Shown here: piece after piece, positions 44,187 to 54,750 of the stretch | How the letters are laid out: each line of letters begins with the position of its first letter | Position numbering within the stretch: the first letter of the stretch is position 1 | Assembly: GCA_032716605.1 (NCBI GenBank) | Contig: CM064506.1 | Span: 15,945,779 to 16,009,778 of the forward strand | Source: Paralithodes platypus | Lineage: Eukaryota > Arthropoda > Malacostraca > Decapoda > Lithodidae | DNA length: 64,000 bases | Reading direction: 5' to 3' | Notes under the pieces: generated by a model | Database searches by the model: none | The model's input: only the letters and a program-made list of their open reading frames with translations | What the model was told of the DNA's origin: nothing | Program-made: the position numbers and the translations under genes

Positions 44187-45437
44187 ATTTTTTCACGCGC
44201 TCCATTGAATGAAGTCGCTTTTGTTGTGCTCCTTTAATTCACCCTGTTTAGGTTCGTTTCGGCTTATCTGGCCTTCTTTTTTGTTAGACAGATGTTACGT
44301 GATCTAGGGCACACGTAAATGGGCTCCTAAGTGTGTATAATGGAGACGCGTGTGGAAATAGCCTACCGAAGGTACGGGGGCGCCTGGCGTTCCTCGTATA
44401 TGTTTTTCATTCTTTCTCTTTTCATATTCTTTTTTCCTGTTAGTCTGGGCATAGTTTAGCTTTTAGCTTAATTTAGCCTAGCTCGTTTTCTCATTCAGGA
44501 CTTGCTATGCCCCTATGAGTTTTCATTTTTTCATAGCCTAGGTGTACCATTGATAAACAATCTGAGATTTCGTTGGTGGCAGTGCTGTTTGTAGAGTTTG
44601 TGTCGGCCGCATTATTAGCGTTATTCCCGAGTCCCCCCTTTCGAGTCCTTCACTGTGTCTCAAGGGCCTGGGCGACAGGTGGTTCGTGATACTCCAGGGG
44701 TACCCCACGGGGGCCCCTCTTTCACACCACAGGGTTTTTCGCCCCTGACACATTCTCTGCTCACGGCTAGGCCACCCTTTTTCTCACCAGTTTCATTTAC
44801 TGGTTTTTGTTTTCTCTTCCTGTTTCACCTCCATCCTTTCATAGTCTTTTGCCCAATCCAGGGGTACCTCACGGGGGCCCCTGTTTGTGCGAAACCACCC
44901 TCCCTGCCACTTCTCCTCATGGGCTTTGCTCTATCTCTGTGGGTTGGGTGGTTCCTGGGGGATGTGCCTCCTCTCCCCTGGTGTGTCTTCCTTGCCTCTC
45001 CCTTTACCGGTTGAGTCAGGATAAATTCAAGGAAGACACTGCTCAGCTTGATGTCCATCATTGCTTGGAGTTCATAAGGAGATGACGCATTTTTTGTGGC
45101 CTTTTTTGGTATTCCCTAGACGCTCCTCTCGCTTTTTTCGGCGCTGGACCATCTCGGCCGGTCCCGCAAATTTGCGGGAGCTTGATTCGGTCCTCTGGGA
45201 CATTTCGGCTCCCCACAAATTTGCGGAGATCGTTGGGGGGTCCCGCAAAATTGCGGGAGGGTGGTGTCGGTACGGTTATGCCTCCATTGGCCCGCAAATT
45301 TGCGGTAATAGTTGGCTTTCACTATTGACTTTTTTTATGTCATCTTGTTGCCTGATACTATATTGGTGTATGCACTTTACTGGTGTTATAGGCCCTGCAT
45401 GTAAGATGTTGAGTGGTGGTTAACACTTTCTCCATCT
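44187..45437 (+). other. DIRS 5' leader
   Basis: No coding sequence recognised. The block AGGGGTACCCCACGGGGGCC occurs at 44696 and again, with one change, at 44862. Four short palindromes with a GCAAATTTGC-type core lie between 45160 and 45310. A T/C-rich stretch ending in TTTGCAG at 45437-45443 looks like a splice acceptor before the gag-like frame. Confidence 0.55.
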
Positions 45438-47351
45438 TTGCAGGTTCTGCTAGTGCTCTTCCGCCTCGGCCACCCTCCTCACCTACCTCTGTGCTCCCAG
45501 TTTAGGGTGAGTACGGATACCTGTTTGCATGTGTGTTCCTGTTTCCCCATGCTCCTTCCCTGGTTCTTCTTGGACATTCTCTCCACTTACTCCTTCGACG
45601 TGCTGATTATGGTGTGTGTTCTTCTAGTGCAGGTAGGCTGCCTTGCTTTCGCCTTGGTTGTCGCTCCCCGTGCTTGGAGAGCCACAAGTCCTGCTTGCGC
45701 CACTCGCTGTGTGTGTCCTCTACGGCCTACCTCCCTGCTCTGTGTGGCACGTGTCTGGCCCTGGTGGTTGTGCTGCTCCATGGCCCTGGTTCCTCGGCGG
45801 CGGCTGTGGCCTCTGCTTCCCTTCCGTCGGTGTGGACGATGGTCTCCCGCCACATTAAGACTGTGGGCCACCGTTCCCCGGCCTTTGTTGCCGACCGGAT
45901 CCGCGTCGCCCTGGGTATCCCTGACCCGACTGAAGACCGTTCACCTGGCCCTCTCCCCTGGGTCCCGCAGCCGGTCGTCCCATCGTCGGGGGGTTCCCCG
46001 GCTCCGTCCACGCTCTCGCTCGCCTCGTCGTCCTCCTGATCGCCTTGACGACGCCCATCGCCCTCGTCATGGTTCTCGCCCTGAGGCCGGGGTTAGCGGC
46101 TCTGCCCCTGTGCGCCCTCCCCTGGACTCTACGGATAGGGGCTCTACTCCCTTCCGCCCGCTTCCCCAGCCCAGACGACTTCCTCTTACGTTGTCCTCTC
46201 CGCGCGCGGTTGTTCATGCTGTAGCTGGCCCTCTGCTCCCTCCTCCTACACTGTCCAGGAGGGTCCGCCTGGACGTCGTTGCTTCTCCTACTTCACCTGC
46301 TTCAGTGCCTATTCTTCCTTCACGGTCTCGTCCTACGGTGGTGGTCCCTCCCTCCTCCGCCTCGGTGTCGGGCCGCCCTGTTATCTCAGCCCCGGGGATC
46401 CTTGCTCTGTTTCCCCCCGCGGCTCCTTCTGGCCTCCTTTCACCCGGCCAGCCTTCCCACTCCCGTCGTCCTGCTCCTCCTCATTCTTCTCTTCCTGACC
46501 TTCACTTACCGTCTCGCCAGGGGGGTACCCCTCCTCTTGCCTCGGTGGGGTTTCGCGAGATTTCGGGGTCCCCTTTCTCAGGAGCTGACGTGTCGCTGGA
46601 AGAGGGGAATGGTGCTGTTTCCCCCTCGGCCGTTCGTGATCGGGGACGAGTCCCTCAAAGGCGACACAACCGTCGTCGCTCGCCTTCCTTGGGCCGCGAC
46701 GCTGCTGGTTCGTGTCGTGGGTCTCGCTCCCGCTCGCCCCTGCGGGCCGACCAATCTGGGGGGGGGGGGGGGGTCGCCTCTCTCGGATCGATTGTCGGCT
46801 ATGCAGGGCTGGGTTGTGTCACGCTTCGACGGGCGCTTGGAGTCGATGGAAGACTCCCTCTTCTCGCCCTTCTTGGCGGTGACTCACCCTCAGCGCCTCA
46901 CCCTACCTACCCCTGCTACGGTCCCCCTCCCTTCTGCAGGCCTACGCTCTGGTCAGACTTCAGCCGCCCTGACATCCTTCCGGCTGTTCAGTCCCTGGCT
47001 GTGTTGACGGGTCTGTCCTCCTATGGGACAGGTTTGTGCGACGCCGGTACGCCTGGCTTAGCCATCATGCTCGGTCACCCTCTCCCATTGGAGGCCTGGT
47101 TTGCTGAGGCCTTCGACTTCACACGCCGATCCGTCGACGGCTCTCCTTCCGTCCCTCCCCCGGAGTCATCACTGATTTTGCCTCTTGTGTCTGTCGGCGG
47201 GTTGGACGGCGCGTTCTGGTCCTGGATGAGCGCGCCCGTTCTTGAACTTTGTTCTATTGCTACCCCGTTCTTCTCTCACCCGGATCAGCCCTCTGTCGCC
47301 AAGGTTTTTCCCTTGCGACAGAGGGTGACGGACTTATTGTCTTGTCTTTAG
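45438..47351 (+). pseudogene. DIRS gag-like frame
   Basis: Open for 637 codons but with no ATG at its beginning, so the true start is unknown. It has an Arg/Ser-rich middle with several SRSRSP-like clusters and a long Pro/Ser-rich stretch, and a run of 13 G at 46759-46771 gives poly-Gly. Position before the RT region suggests Gag; no motif proves it. The end VFPLRQRVTDLL passes into RT/RNase H sequence in another frame. Confidence 0.5.
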
Positions 47352-48340
47352 GTTCCCTCCAGACGTCTGTTCACCACCTGCGGCTTTTCGAGGCATCTGC
47401 GCCAGGCGATCTTCGCGAGGGTTTGGACCGCGTTCAGCGGTCCTCTGGCTACGCCGCCTCCTCCTCATGGGCATCGCGGTGTTTCCGTTGCCCCTATGGA
47501 TCGGCTCCTGCCGCTCCCGCGTACCGTTCGCCGACGCTTCGGTCGCTGGGTTGCTCGGGGCTCGCTCTCTGCGGCTGTGCCCTGGACCGCCCCCCCGCCG
47601 ACGGTCTGGGTAGCCACAGATACGTCGAGCGAGGTTGGGTGAGGTTCCCAATCGAACCTGGGACGTCCACTTCCCGGCAGATGGGTGGGTCTCCCTCCTC
47701 TTACCCGTCTATGCCCTCGGACTGTTGGTTCCTTTGTTCTTCCTGCGGGACCACGCGCTGGCCCTTCGGGGTAAGTCGGTGGCCTTCGGGTTGGGCACTC
47801 AGACAAGCTGTCCCCTGTTTCCTTATGCGGGGGTCCTCCAGGTCGTTGACTCTATTGGGGGTCTCGGTGGAGTTGTTCTTCCTCGCGGACCGACACCCCT
47901 TCTCCTTGCATGCCTCCTCCCTGCCCGGGCCTGCCACCCTTTGGCGTTCTTGTAGAATGGGCGATGAAACGGACTGTGTTCGCCGACCTCGCGGCTTCCT
48001 GAGGTGTTCTGGAGGTCGCCTTGTTCGCATCGGGGGTGCCGCGCCAGTTGCCTCTGGCCCTCTCCCTCCGGCCTCGCGCTCCGGGGGGGGTCCGGACGCT
48101 TTCATGGTAGCCTGGTACAGGTGGCGGTCGATCTACATCTTTCCGCCACCAGACGCGCTGTTGATGTGCCCAGTCCTCGCGAAGCTGCGGCTGTACCACG
48201 GCTGCGTCTGGCTCCTCGCGCCTCTGTGGCCGGCACGGACTTGGTCCGCCCGGTTGCCGCGGTGGTGCCCGAGTCCGGTCCCTCTACCTGTCTCTGGCTT
48301 CCACTTGGGCTAGGTTGGGGACCTGCGGACCTCTTTGGCC
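47352..48340 (+). pseudogene. DIRS RT C-terminus, RNase H and adjoining domain
   Basis: Frames 47249-48313 and 47635-47955 alternate. RNase H is recognisable by TDTSSERGWG (about 47620), then in the next frame RGSSRSLTLLGVSVELFFLA and ASSLPGPATLW, matching the DIRS RNase H pattern. IYIFPPPDALL and WLLAPLWPARTW follow and match the region before the recombinase in DIRS elements. I find no YxDD box or RT fingers, so the RT core appears deleted. Frameshifts near 47640 and 47830. Confidence 0.7.
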
Positions 48341-49308
48341 TTCGCATCGTGCTTGTTCATGAGGCACGGTGGCTCCCGGTCCCCGGCCGGGCCCTGACTG
48401 ACTTCCTGCAGCGTTCCTGGCCGTCTTCTCCTTGGGGGACTTACGGGTCCCGCTGGAGGTCTTTTACTAGGTGGCTACAGGCCACTCGCCTGCCAGTTGG
48501 CTCTCCTTCCCTCGTCCTACGCTCCTTGTTTCACCTCTTCCGTACACGTCGCTTTCCAGTCGACGCTATACGTACCCACTTGTCTGCCGTCCGGGGGGTC
48601 TTTGGGTCCGTCGCTGGGCTGGTCGTTCCGCCACAGGAGCTGGATTCCTTCCTGACGGCTGCCTTCCGGGATCGACCGCCTCCGCGCCAGGTCCCTCCGC
48701 AGTGGGATCTGGGGCGGGCTCTGATCCTTCTGGCTTCACCCACGTATACAAGGGCCGCTACGCCGGTTCCGTTGCTCGGGCGTCCACTCTTCCTTGTCGC
48801 TCTGGCCACTGGGGATCGGGTGTCTGCACTAGCGGCATTGTCGCGGCCCCGGGACTGCGTGCGATTCTCCCCGTCCTTGCATGGCGTCTCGTTCGCCTCC
48901 TCCCCTCCTTTTGTTACCACGCATGGGAGGGAGGCCCCCGTTTTCCTGCCTTTCGCCGTCCAGGCTTTACGGCGTGGGCATCCTCGCCATGTGTTGTGCC
49001 CGGTGTCAGCCTTGCACTCCTCTGTTGCGTCTGTGGCGCCGCCTTCGGGTACTGCTGTGTGGGTGTCTCCTCGGACAGGTGGGAGGCTCTCGCAGGTGCA
49101 GATGGGCCGCCACGTTTGTTGGGCCGTTCGTGCCCGTCACCCTGTTTGTAGGGGTTCTGCGCACGATGTCAGATCCTTTGCTGCCTCCTTCCGGTTCCTG
49201 CCACGTCGATCTTTCCCTGCCATCGCCTCAGCGGTTTTATGGTCTTCTATCAATTCCTTCATCTCCTCCTACCTCTCCGTGTCCAGTGTTCGACCCCCCG
49301 GCCGGTGA
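48004..49308 (+). CDS. DIRS tyrosine recombinase (intact catalytic frame)
   Basis: Open for 434 codons; the first 110 or so probably belong to another frame's protein. The catalytic domain has Arg272 in ATGDRVSAL, His387-x-x-Arg390 in AHDVRSF, and Tyr423 in SFISSYL, the R-H-x-x-R-Y set of tyrosine recombinases. The N-terminal part (TYGSRWRSFTRWL, IRTHLSAVRGVF) resembles the core-binding helical domain. It would integrate the circular DNA intermediate without a target duplication. The domain is uninterrupted, but its neighbours are broken, so the element is probably dead while this protein could still be made. Confidence 0.8.
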   Translation: MFWRSPCSHRGCRASCLWPSPSGLALRGGSGRFHGSLVQVAVDLHLSATRRAVDVPSPREAAAVPRLRLAPRASVAGTDLVRPVAAVVPESGPSTCLWLPLGLGWGPADLFGLRIVLVHEARWLPVPGRALTDFLQRSWPSSPWGTYGSRWRSFTRWLQATRLPVGSPSLVLRSLFHLFRTRRFPVDAIRTHLSAVRGVFGSVAGLVVPPQELDSFLTAAFRDRPPPRQVPPQWDLGRALILLASPTYTRAATPVPLLGRPLFLVALATGDRVSALAALSRPRDCVRFSPSLHGVSFASSPPFVTTHGREAPVFLPFAVQALRRGHPRHVLCPVSALHSSVASVAPPSGTAVWVSPRTGGRLSQVQMGRHVCWAVRARHPVCRGSAHDVRSFAASFRFLPRRSFPAIASAVLWSSINSFISSYLSVSSVRPPGR

Positions 49309-49333
49309 TTGCTCTCGGGGGTCGTGTTTCCTG

Positions 49334-49836
49334 CAGGCTGGGAAATTAGTGTTCCAGATCTAGTTGCCCCGGGCTAGTGAATTCAGAAATTTACTTGCCC
49401 TGATATATTCCTTACTTGCCCTGATATTTTTGTACTTGCCCTGAATATGGAATTTGTTGAATTAATACAAATTATGCTATATACTGTATATATATATGTT
49501 TTTTAGTTATTTTGTTTTATTCAATAGATTTTTTTTCTTAGGGGAATACAAAGGTTGCACATAGCAAAAAAATAGCTTTCACAAGTTAGCATATAAAGAC
49601 AGTGACAAAGTTACAAACAATGCAATACCATCAGATGATTAGTTATCTAATTAATATGTCAAAAATAACTAATACAGTACCAGTAAGTAATAAGCTGTCA
49701 GTGTACAATTATATTATAGAAAACTTATGAAATCATAGTCATGTTGAATATTAAGTAAGGTAAACCTCTGCAGAAAACTCATTCTGAAATCTGAACTAAA
49801 TAAATAACTACTGTATCTATCTATCTATCTATCTAA

Positions 49837-49869
<33 letters not shown>

Positions 49870-51299
49870 GTCTGTCTGTCTGTATGTATTTATGTATGTA
49901 TGTATGTGTGTGTAAGTGTGTAGATATTATATTGCAAAATTCATGGTTCACATCTCTAATGAATGCGAAGGACTAGCTTTAGTTTATGATAATAAATATA
50001 GCTGATTTTTTTTTTTTTTTTTTTTTTGTATATAGAAAATAGAAATATGTCTAGAAAGTGAGTGATAAAGTAATCTTTAATCGACATTCGACACTCGGTA
50101 CTTATTACTTAAGCCCATGGCCTCCCAACCAATGTCTGCAATAGCAGACATTAGGGGTGAAGTAGACCAGTGTTGTATTTACAACGTGAATACAAGACCC
50201 TGATCAGCATGATCGAATTGATTACACTGGTTACAAACTAAATTCACCACCACAGCCATTCCAACAGTATGATATCACACATTTCACTTGCACCCCCATA
50301 CACAAATAATAATTTGCCGTTAGACATTATCAATTACCAACCCTCCCTCGAAACAAGATACAAAATCGAACGAACTGAACGTTGCCTCGATGCTGGAGCT
50401 TAGTTTGTGGCCATCCCCTCAGGGATCAAGTTGTCTGGCAATAAATATAGTTTTATTTAGGCCTAGGCATACTTTACATTGTACAGTAGGAAAACAGAGA
50501 CTGCAGAGTATCATATATATATTTTTGTATTAAAAATTGTGTAACTAAATCCTTAAGATTGTTTATAAACACATTTTTGTAACATTAAGTAAATATCTTA
50601 GGTAGAAAACATAGGCGGAGTAGCTTACCAACAATTCTCACTTAAGAGGCGAGTCAATAAGAGAAATCTATCGTCTGACAGACTGACTAGGCTAGATACA
50701 AAAAAGTTAACAAACTATTTTAAAACAACAGTTTTACCTAGTTGTACTTGTTGATGGTGGTTGTTTAAGTGTCAAGAATCTTGTCAAGGTAGCCTGTTGT
50801 TTCTTAGACACCCTCATTATAGTAGATTTTCTCACTAAACGCGTGCTTCCCCGGCGACAATTGAAACACTAATGTTATTGATAAAGAGCGGCGAGTGAGC
50901 CGCCTATTCGGAAGTACCTCCTCTCTATCCAACCGCCCAACGATTATATGTAGGCCTATGGGGGGCGGGGGGGGGGAGGAGGAGGAGGAGAGTAGATAGA
51001 GAGAATAGTGACGTGAAATTAATGTGAATCGAAAACCAGCCGTTACGTTACCAGTAACCCATGGTCGTTGAAAGTGAAAATAGTAGATACATCTGCCTGT
51101 CTCTTATACTTTATTTATATATATGGATAGTGTGTATGTTTGTTTTTATATTTATTTTAGCATTTTTCAAGGGTTAAAAGGCAAAAAATTTGACTTGTCC
51201 CCCGGGCAACTGCCGGGCAGACCAACATTAAAAAGCACTTACCCGGCAACATATCCGGGCTAGCCGGGCTGCCGGGCTATACCTAATTTCCCAGCCTGG
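49334..51299. mobile_element. hAT-like non-autonomous element inside DIRS
   Basis: Inverted ends CAGGCTGGGAAATTAG / CTAATTTCCCAGCCTG, flanked by GTTTCCTG (49326-49333) and CTTTCCTG (51300-51307), 7 of 8 matching. The 1.97-kb interior has no transposase. It includes three ACTTGCCCTGA repeats (49390-49445), an (ATCT)n tract at 49810-49900 and an RTE-1 tail. Confidence 0.75.
50395..50455 (+). mobile_element. RTE-1-like 3' tail, divergent
   Basis: GGCCATCCCCTCAGGGATCA followed by TCTGGCAATAAATATAG, collinear with the RTE-1 end. The stem is kept although its sequence differs (ATCCC/GGGAT). Confidence 0.55.
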
Positions 51300-51307
51300 C
51301 TTTCCTG

Positions 51308-51741
51308 GTGCTCTGGCGAAGATCCCTGGTCTTCCCCCCTTGTCCCTCGTTCTTTTCCTTTGTTTTATTTTACAAAGGGGGGGGGGGGGTACGGGTTTGC
51401 AACACTGGATTGCAAGTTTGGGATTATGTATTGTTCCAGTACATAAGTGTTTTTGCCACATTGAAAATTGTGTTTTGTTCTTGTGTTCAGTGTTTTTGTT
51501 GGTTTTTGAAGAAAAGGGATTTTGGGTACAGTACCTTTTTGGTTTCAGATAAGTCTATGTTTTTGCATTACTATGAATGACGGGCATGTGTTAAAACTGT
51601 TCTTTTTAGCTACTCCTCAGTTTTTCACTCTTTTATTAAACTCTCTTGTTTAAATTGTGTCTTTGTCATTCGTAATTTTGTTTTATGCATTGTTTTTTTT
51701 GGTAGGTTGGGCTTGGATGTCCTCCTCCTATTTGTTATGCA
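51308..51741 (+). other. DIRS 3' region, no frame recognised
   Basis: T-rich sequence between the hAT insertion and the internal complementary region, with a run of 12 G at about 51377. No product recognised. Confidence 0.45.
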
Positions 51742-51854
51742 GCCTTGACGTTGGATTTGCCAAGACTACTAACAAATTGGGAGATTTGACGTACCTCCCA
51801 ACCTACCAAATAGGAAAACCTACTATTTGGTAGTAGTCTTGGAAAATCCAACGT
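51742..51854 (+). repeat. DIRS internal complementary region
   Basis: Its first part is complementary to the left element end (43885-43920) and its second part to the right element end (52185-52269). The two meet at CAAATTG (51773-51779), the complement of the CAATTTG found at both borders. This is the arrangement by which DIRS elements template their circular junction. Confidence 0.9.
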
Positions 51855-51917
51855 ACATAATACCCTCCCTCACGCCGGACCCCTGCCCATCCGCGTTCTT
51901 CTGCTGACGTGAGATGT

Positions 51918-52211
51918 GATGACAAGAGAGGGTCGCTCATGCGCACGTTCGACAGGGATCTGCACATGACGGAACACGGGATGGGCCTTAAGCGGTAACT
52001 AAGGTAAACCCCTTTTTCTTCTCTTCTATGCTTTTTTCACCTTCGGTGGTAGTTTTGGTTAATGTACAACGTCTCCTAGAGCAAGATAAGGAGTAGACTC
52101 TAGACGTTTTCTTTTTAACCGCGGTTGGAATGACGACATAGCAGTCAAAATAGACAAGTCGTCATTGCAATTAGGTTAATAGCCTTGACGTTGGATTTTC
52201 CAAGACTACTA
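51918..52211 (+). repeat. DIRS right inverted terminal repeat
   Basis: Inverted complement of 43894-44186. A further 51 bp (52212-52262) outside it are unique to this end and are represented in the internal complementary region. Confidence 0.9.
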
Positions 52212-52262
52212 CCAAATAGTAGGTTTTCCTATTTGGTAGGTTGGGAGGTACGTCAAACCTCC

Positions 52263-52740
52263 CAATTTGCCCAGTTGATCCTTGGCAAATTGAAATCTCC
52301 AATCAAAATCTTATATTTGTTCTCTCTATTATCTATTTCCTCCATTGCTTTCAGTAGGTTATCATCCTCTTCCCTACTATTATTTGGGCTTCTATATATA
52401 GAGGCAATTAGAATTGATCCTCTTGCACATTTTACTTCAATACACAAATACTCACAATACTGCTGTCTCATATCCACCTCATTAACCTTGAGCTCTTTTC
52501 TTACATAAATAAACAGTCCTCTTCCGACCTCTGCTCTAATAGCATTCCTCTCATATAACTCAAAACCCTCCAAACTATACTCCACCAGTTCCCTTTCAAT
52601 TCTAGCATTTTTTGGTCTTACTTCCTGTAAGGCTATGACATCAGGTTTTTCCTCTTCATCCTGCAACCTATATATCAGTTCTCTTTTCTTGTCCTGGGTA
52701 AACACATCCACATTACTAAACATAATCCTTAATCCATCTA
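52263..52740 (-). pseudogene. CR1-A copy 1: endonuclease 5' half
   Basis: Minus strand reads VDGLRIMFSNVDVF, KPDVIALQEVRPKNA (catalytic Glu), LIASIYRSPNN and ILIGDFNLPRINW, the conserved blocks of an AP-type endonuclease. It then stops at the DIRS right border; the next in-frame codons lie at 43884 and below. Confidence 0.85.
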
Positions 52741-53566
52741 CAGTAGATCCTCTGGAAAAAGGCAAACTATGCCTGTGTATCCAGCTCAGTGCCAGTACTT
52801 GCACTGCTGCGGTCGTTAACGGTGTTGGCGGCGGCGGTAGCAGACGCAACATTTTCACTATTCTGTATTTTTGCTTTGTAATCAAACATCAAATCTTGTC
52901 TTCCCCATGCTTTATCAAGATTACTTTCAAACTTCCTTACTGATTCGGAATCGATTACATACTGGGGCAGTGCGTTCCAATCATTTACCACTCTATCACA
53001 AAATGAGTTCTTTGCCTTTTCAAGCCTATTTCTTTCCTTGTAAATTTTCTTAGAGTGTCCTCTCGTTCTTGTTCCCTCCCGCATCAAGAAGATACCTTCA
53101 CACACATCCTCATCATACTTTCCTGACACTATCTTAAAAGTCTCTATCATATCCCCTCTCTTTCTCCTATATGCCAGTGTCGGAAGTCCCAGTGTCCTCA
53201 ACCTCTGCTCATAGTCGGTGTTCTTCAACGTTGGTACCAGCTTGCTAGCTCTCCTCTGCACTTTCTCCACTGCTTCTATATCCTTTACAATATATGGAGC
53301 CCACGCCTGGTTCGCATATTCCAGGTGCGGCCTAACCAGCGCTGTATAGAGATTGCTGAAGATTTCTTCATCCATTGACACGAATGTCCTCCTTATCAGC
53401 CCTACAATTCTATTGGCTTTATTTATCTTTTCCGCTAAATGTTCTGAGAAATTTAACTTATTGTCTATCACTACTCCTATATCCTTTTCTGCATTCACTT
53501 CCTCCATACTGTATCCCACCTTGTCTGTCTTGCTTGTCCCAATTCGCATGTACTGTACTTGCATTT
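52741..53566 (-). mobile_element. CR1-A copy 2, 5'-truncated
   Basis: From the RT C-terminal part (TDKVGYSMEEVNAEKDIG) to the 3' UTR on the minus strand, open for most of its 250 codons. It is the best preserved C-terminal copy and provides the empty site for P1a (single TTAA) and for the TA element at 55244. Inserted in R at GGGCGTAC/ACGGTCG. Confidence 0.85.
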
Positions 53567-54121
53567 TACGGTCGTCATGTTTACATAGGGCGATCGCCGC
53601 GGTTAACTTTGTGTCTATTTTGACGGCGATTTTTTCGGTTATTTGCCCCCTGCTGGCAATATAATATGACAATGACAATATGTCATGGGGGGGTGAGGCC
53701 CTCAACATATTATTGTATCCAATGGCATTCAAAATAGACGGGAACATGATTGCAAACGTCCGCCGCCGCCGTCATGTTTACATTTGTCGATCGCCGTGGT
53801 TAAGTTCGCGTCTATTTTGATGGCGATTTTTTCGGTTATTTGCCCCCTGCTGGCAATATATATGATGATGAGGTATTATTCTAAATCCGGTTTCACAGCA
53901 CACTCATTAATTTATATGGCTTCTATAAATTTGTCATATACTGTACCATACTTCATTCCTACATCGGTCAGTAGCGGCGTAAATGGAATTATAATTACTG
54001 TGAAAAAGTTAATAAATATTTACCTCCTGTTATCCACAGGCAAAGCTGAAGATTGCGGAGTAAATAGTGTAGACTTCATCAATTTTTTCTTTCGGCGACC
54101 GTCAATCCTTTATTATTCTAA

Positions 54122-54592
54122 CCCAACAGCTTTGGCTACGCATTCTATAAATATTCCCCGAAACCCAGGGGTTTTGGCCGAAAAACGTCTACGCCTAGGC
54201 TACCGTATCTTTGTTATTTTGACTGCTTCCGCATTCGCGCATATCCCCAAGCGTAGATGTGTTTCATACCTGTAGAATGGCATTGAGTAGAGCTCTCTAA
54301 GTCAACTGGTTCAGTTGTGATGACGATTTCCGTGGAGAGAACTTTGTGGCGATATCAGCCACTTATCACTACTTAACAATAACACACAGCCACACACGAA
54401 CAAGCGACACCTCTCCTTCTTGTGGTTGGAGATGTGCGTCGTCGGTCCAACCGGCTGTTGTTTACATACGTCGGACGGACGCCTTTGAAAACAAGCTTAC
54501 AGGCTTTCAAGCTGCCGGTGCCTCAGAGCTCTACCGGGTTGCGCAGGGGGTGTTTGTTATGGGTTTCTCAGAGCCCAACCGGGTCTGAGGGG
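54122..54592 (+). mobile_element. P1d: piggyBac-type MITE, decayed left TTAA
   Basis: Right TTAA at 54593-54596. The left reads CTAA (54118-54121), one base off. Collinear with P1b and P1c throughout. Confidence 0.8.
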
Positions 54593-54689
54593 TTAATACC
54601 AAACCAGCGGGGGTGGCAGCCCCCACCTATAATACTAAGATAAGTTAGGGAAGGTTGTTAGGTTAGGCTAATATTACCCCTTATTTTCG

Positions 54690-54750
54690 TCTTTTCTATC
54701 TATCTATCTATATGCTCAGGCCCAATCCCCATTTTGGGGGTAGCCGTCTT
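54690..54750 (-). mobile_element. RTE-2 3' tail fragment
   Basis: CTATCTATCTATATGCTCAGG followed by CCCAATCCCCATTTTGGGGG, identical in arrangement to 60755-60810 (tail and stem-loop of RTE-2, minus strand). Confidence 0.65.

Larger units (their letters stand above)
43885..52269 (+). mobile_element. DIRS-type tyrosine-recombinase retrotransposon
   Basis: Bounded by CAATTTG on both sides (43885-43891, 52263-52269), with no longer target duplication. It has inverted terminal repeats of about 293 bp, an internal complementary region near its right end, a gag-like frame, RT/RNase H remnants and a tyrosine recombinase, the defining plan of DIRS elements. It carries a hAT-like insertion after the recombinase. 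GC-rich coding region, unlike the AT-rich flanks. Confidence 0.9.
40416..52740 (-). mobile_element. CR1-A copy 1, split by DIRS, I-group and SINE insertions
   Basis: On the minus strand it runs from within the endonuclease (52740) to the 3' tail of CTTACAGTTT repeats (40416). Its sequence is 52263-52740, 43339-43891, 41795-43110 and 40416-41105; the gaps are the DIRS element, SINE S2 and an I-group 3' end. Its 5' limit abuts the 3' end of CR1-A copy 2 without spacer. Confidence 0.85.

Noticed and set aside
45587..49151. Many overlapping minus- and plus-strand frames in the GC-rich DIRS region
   Set aside because: High GC makes all frames open by chance; only those with RNase H or recombinase motifs were kept.
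54605..54660. Helitron 3' end (hairpin followed by CTAA)
   Set aside because: The sequence after CTAA/CTAG is the same in all three copies and does not begin with T, so this is not an element end.
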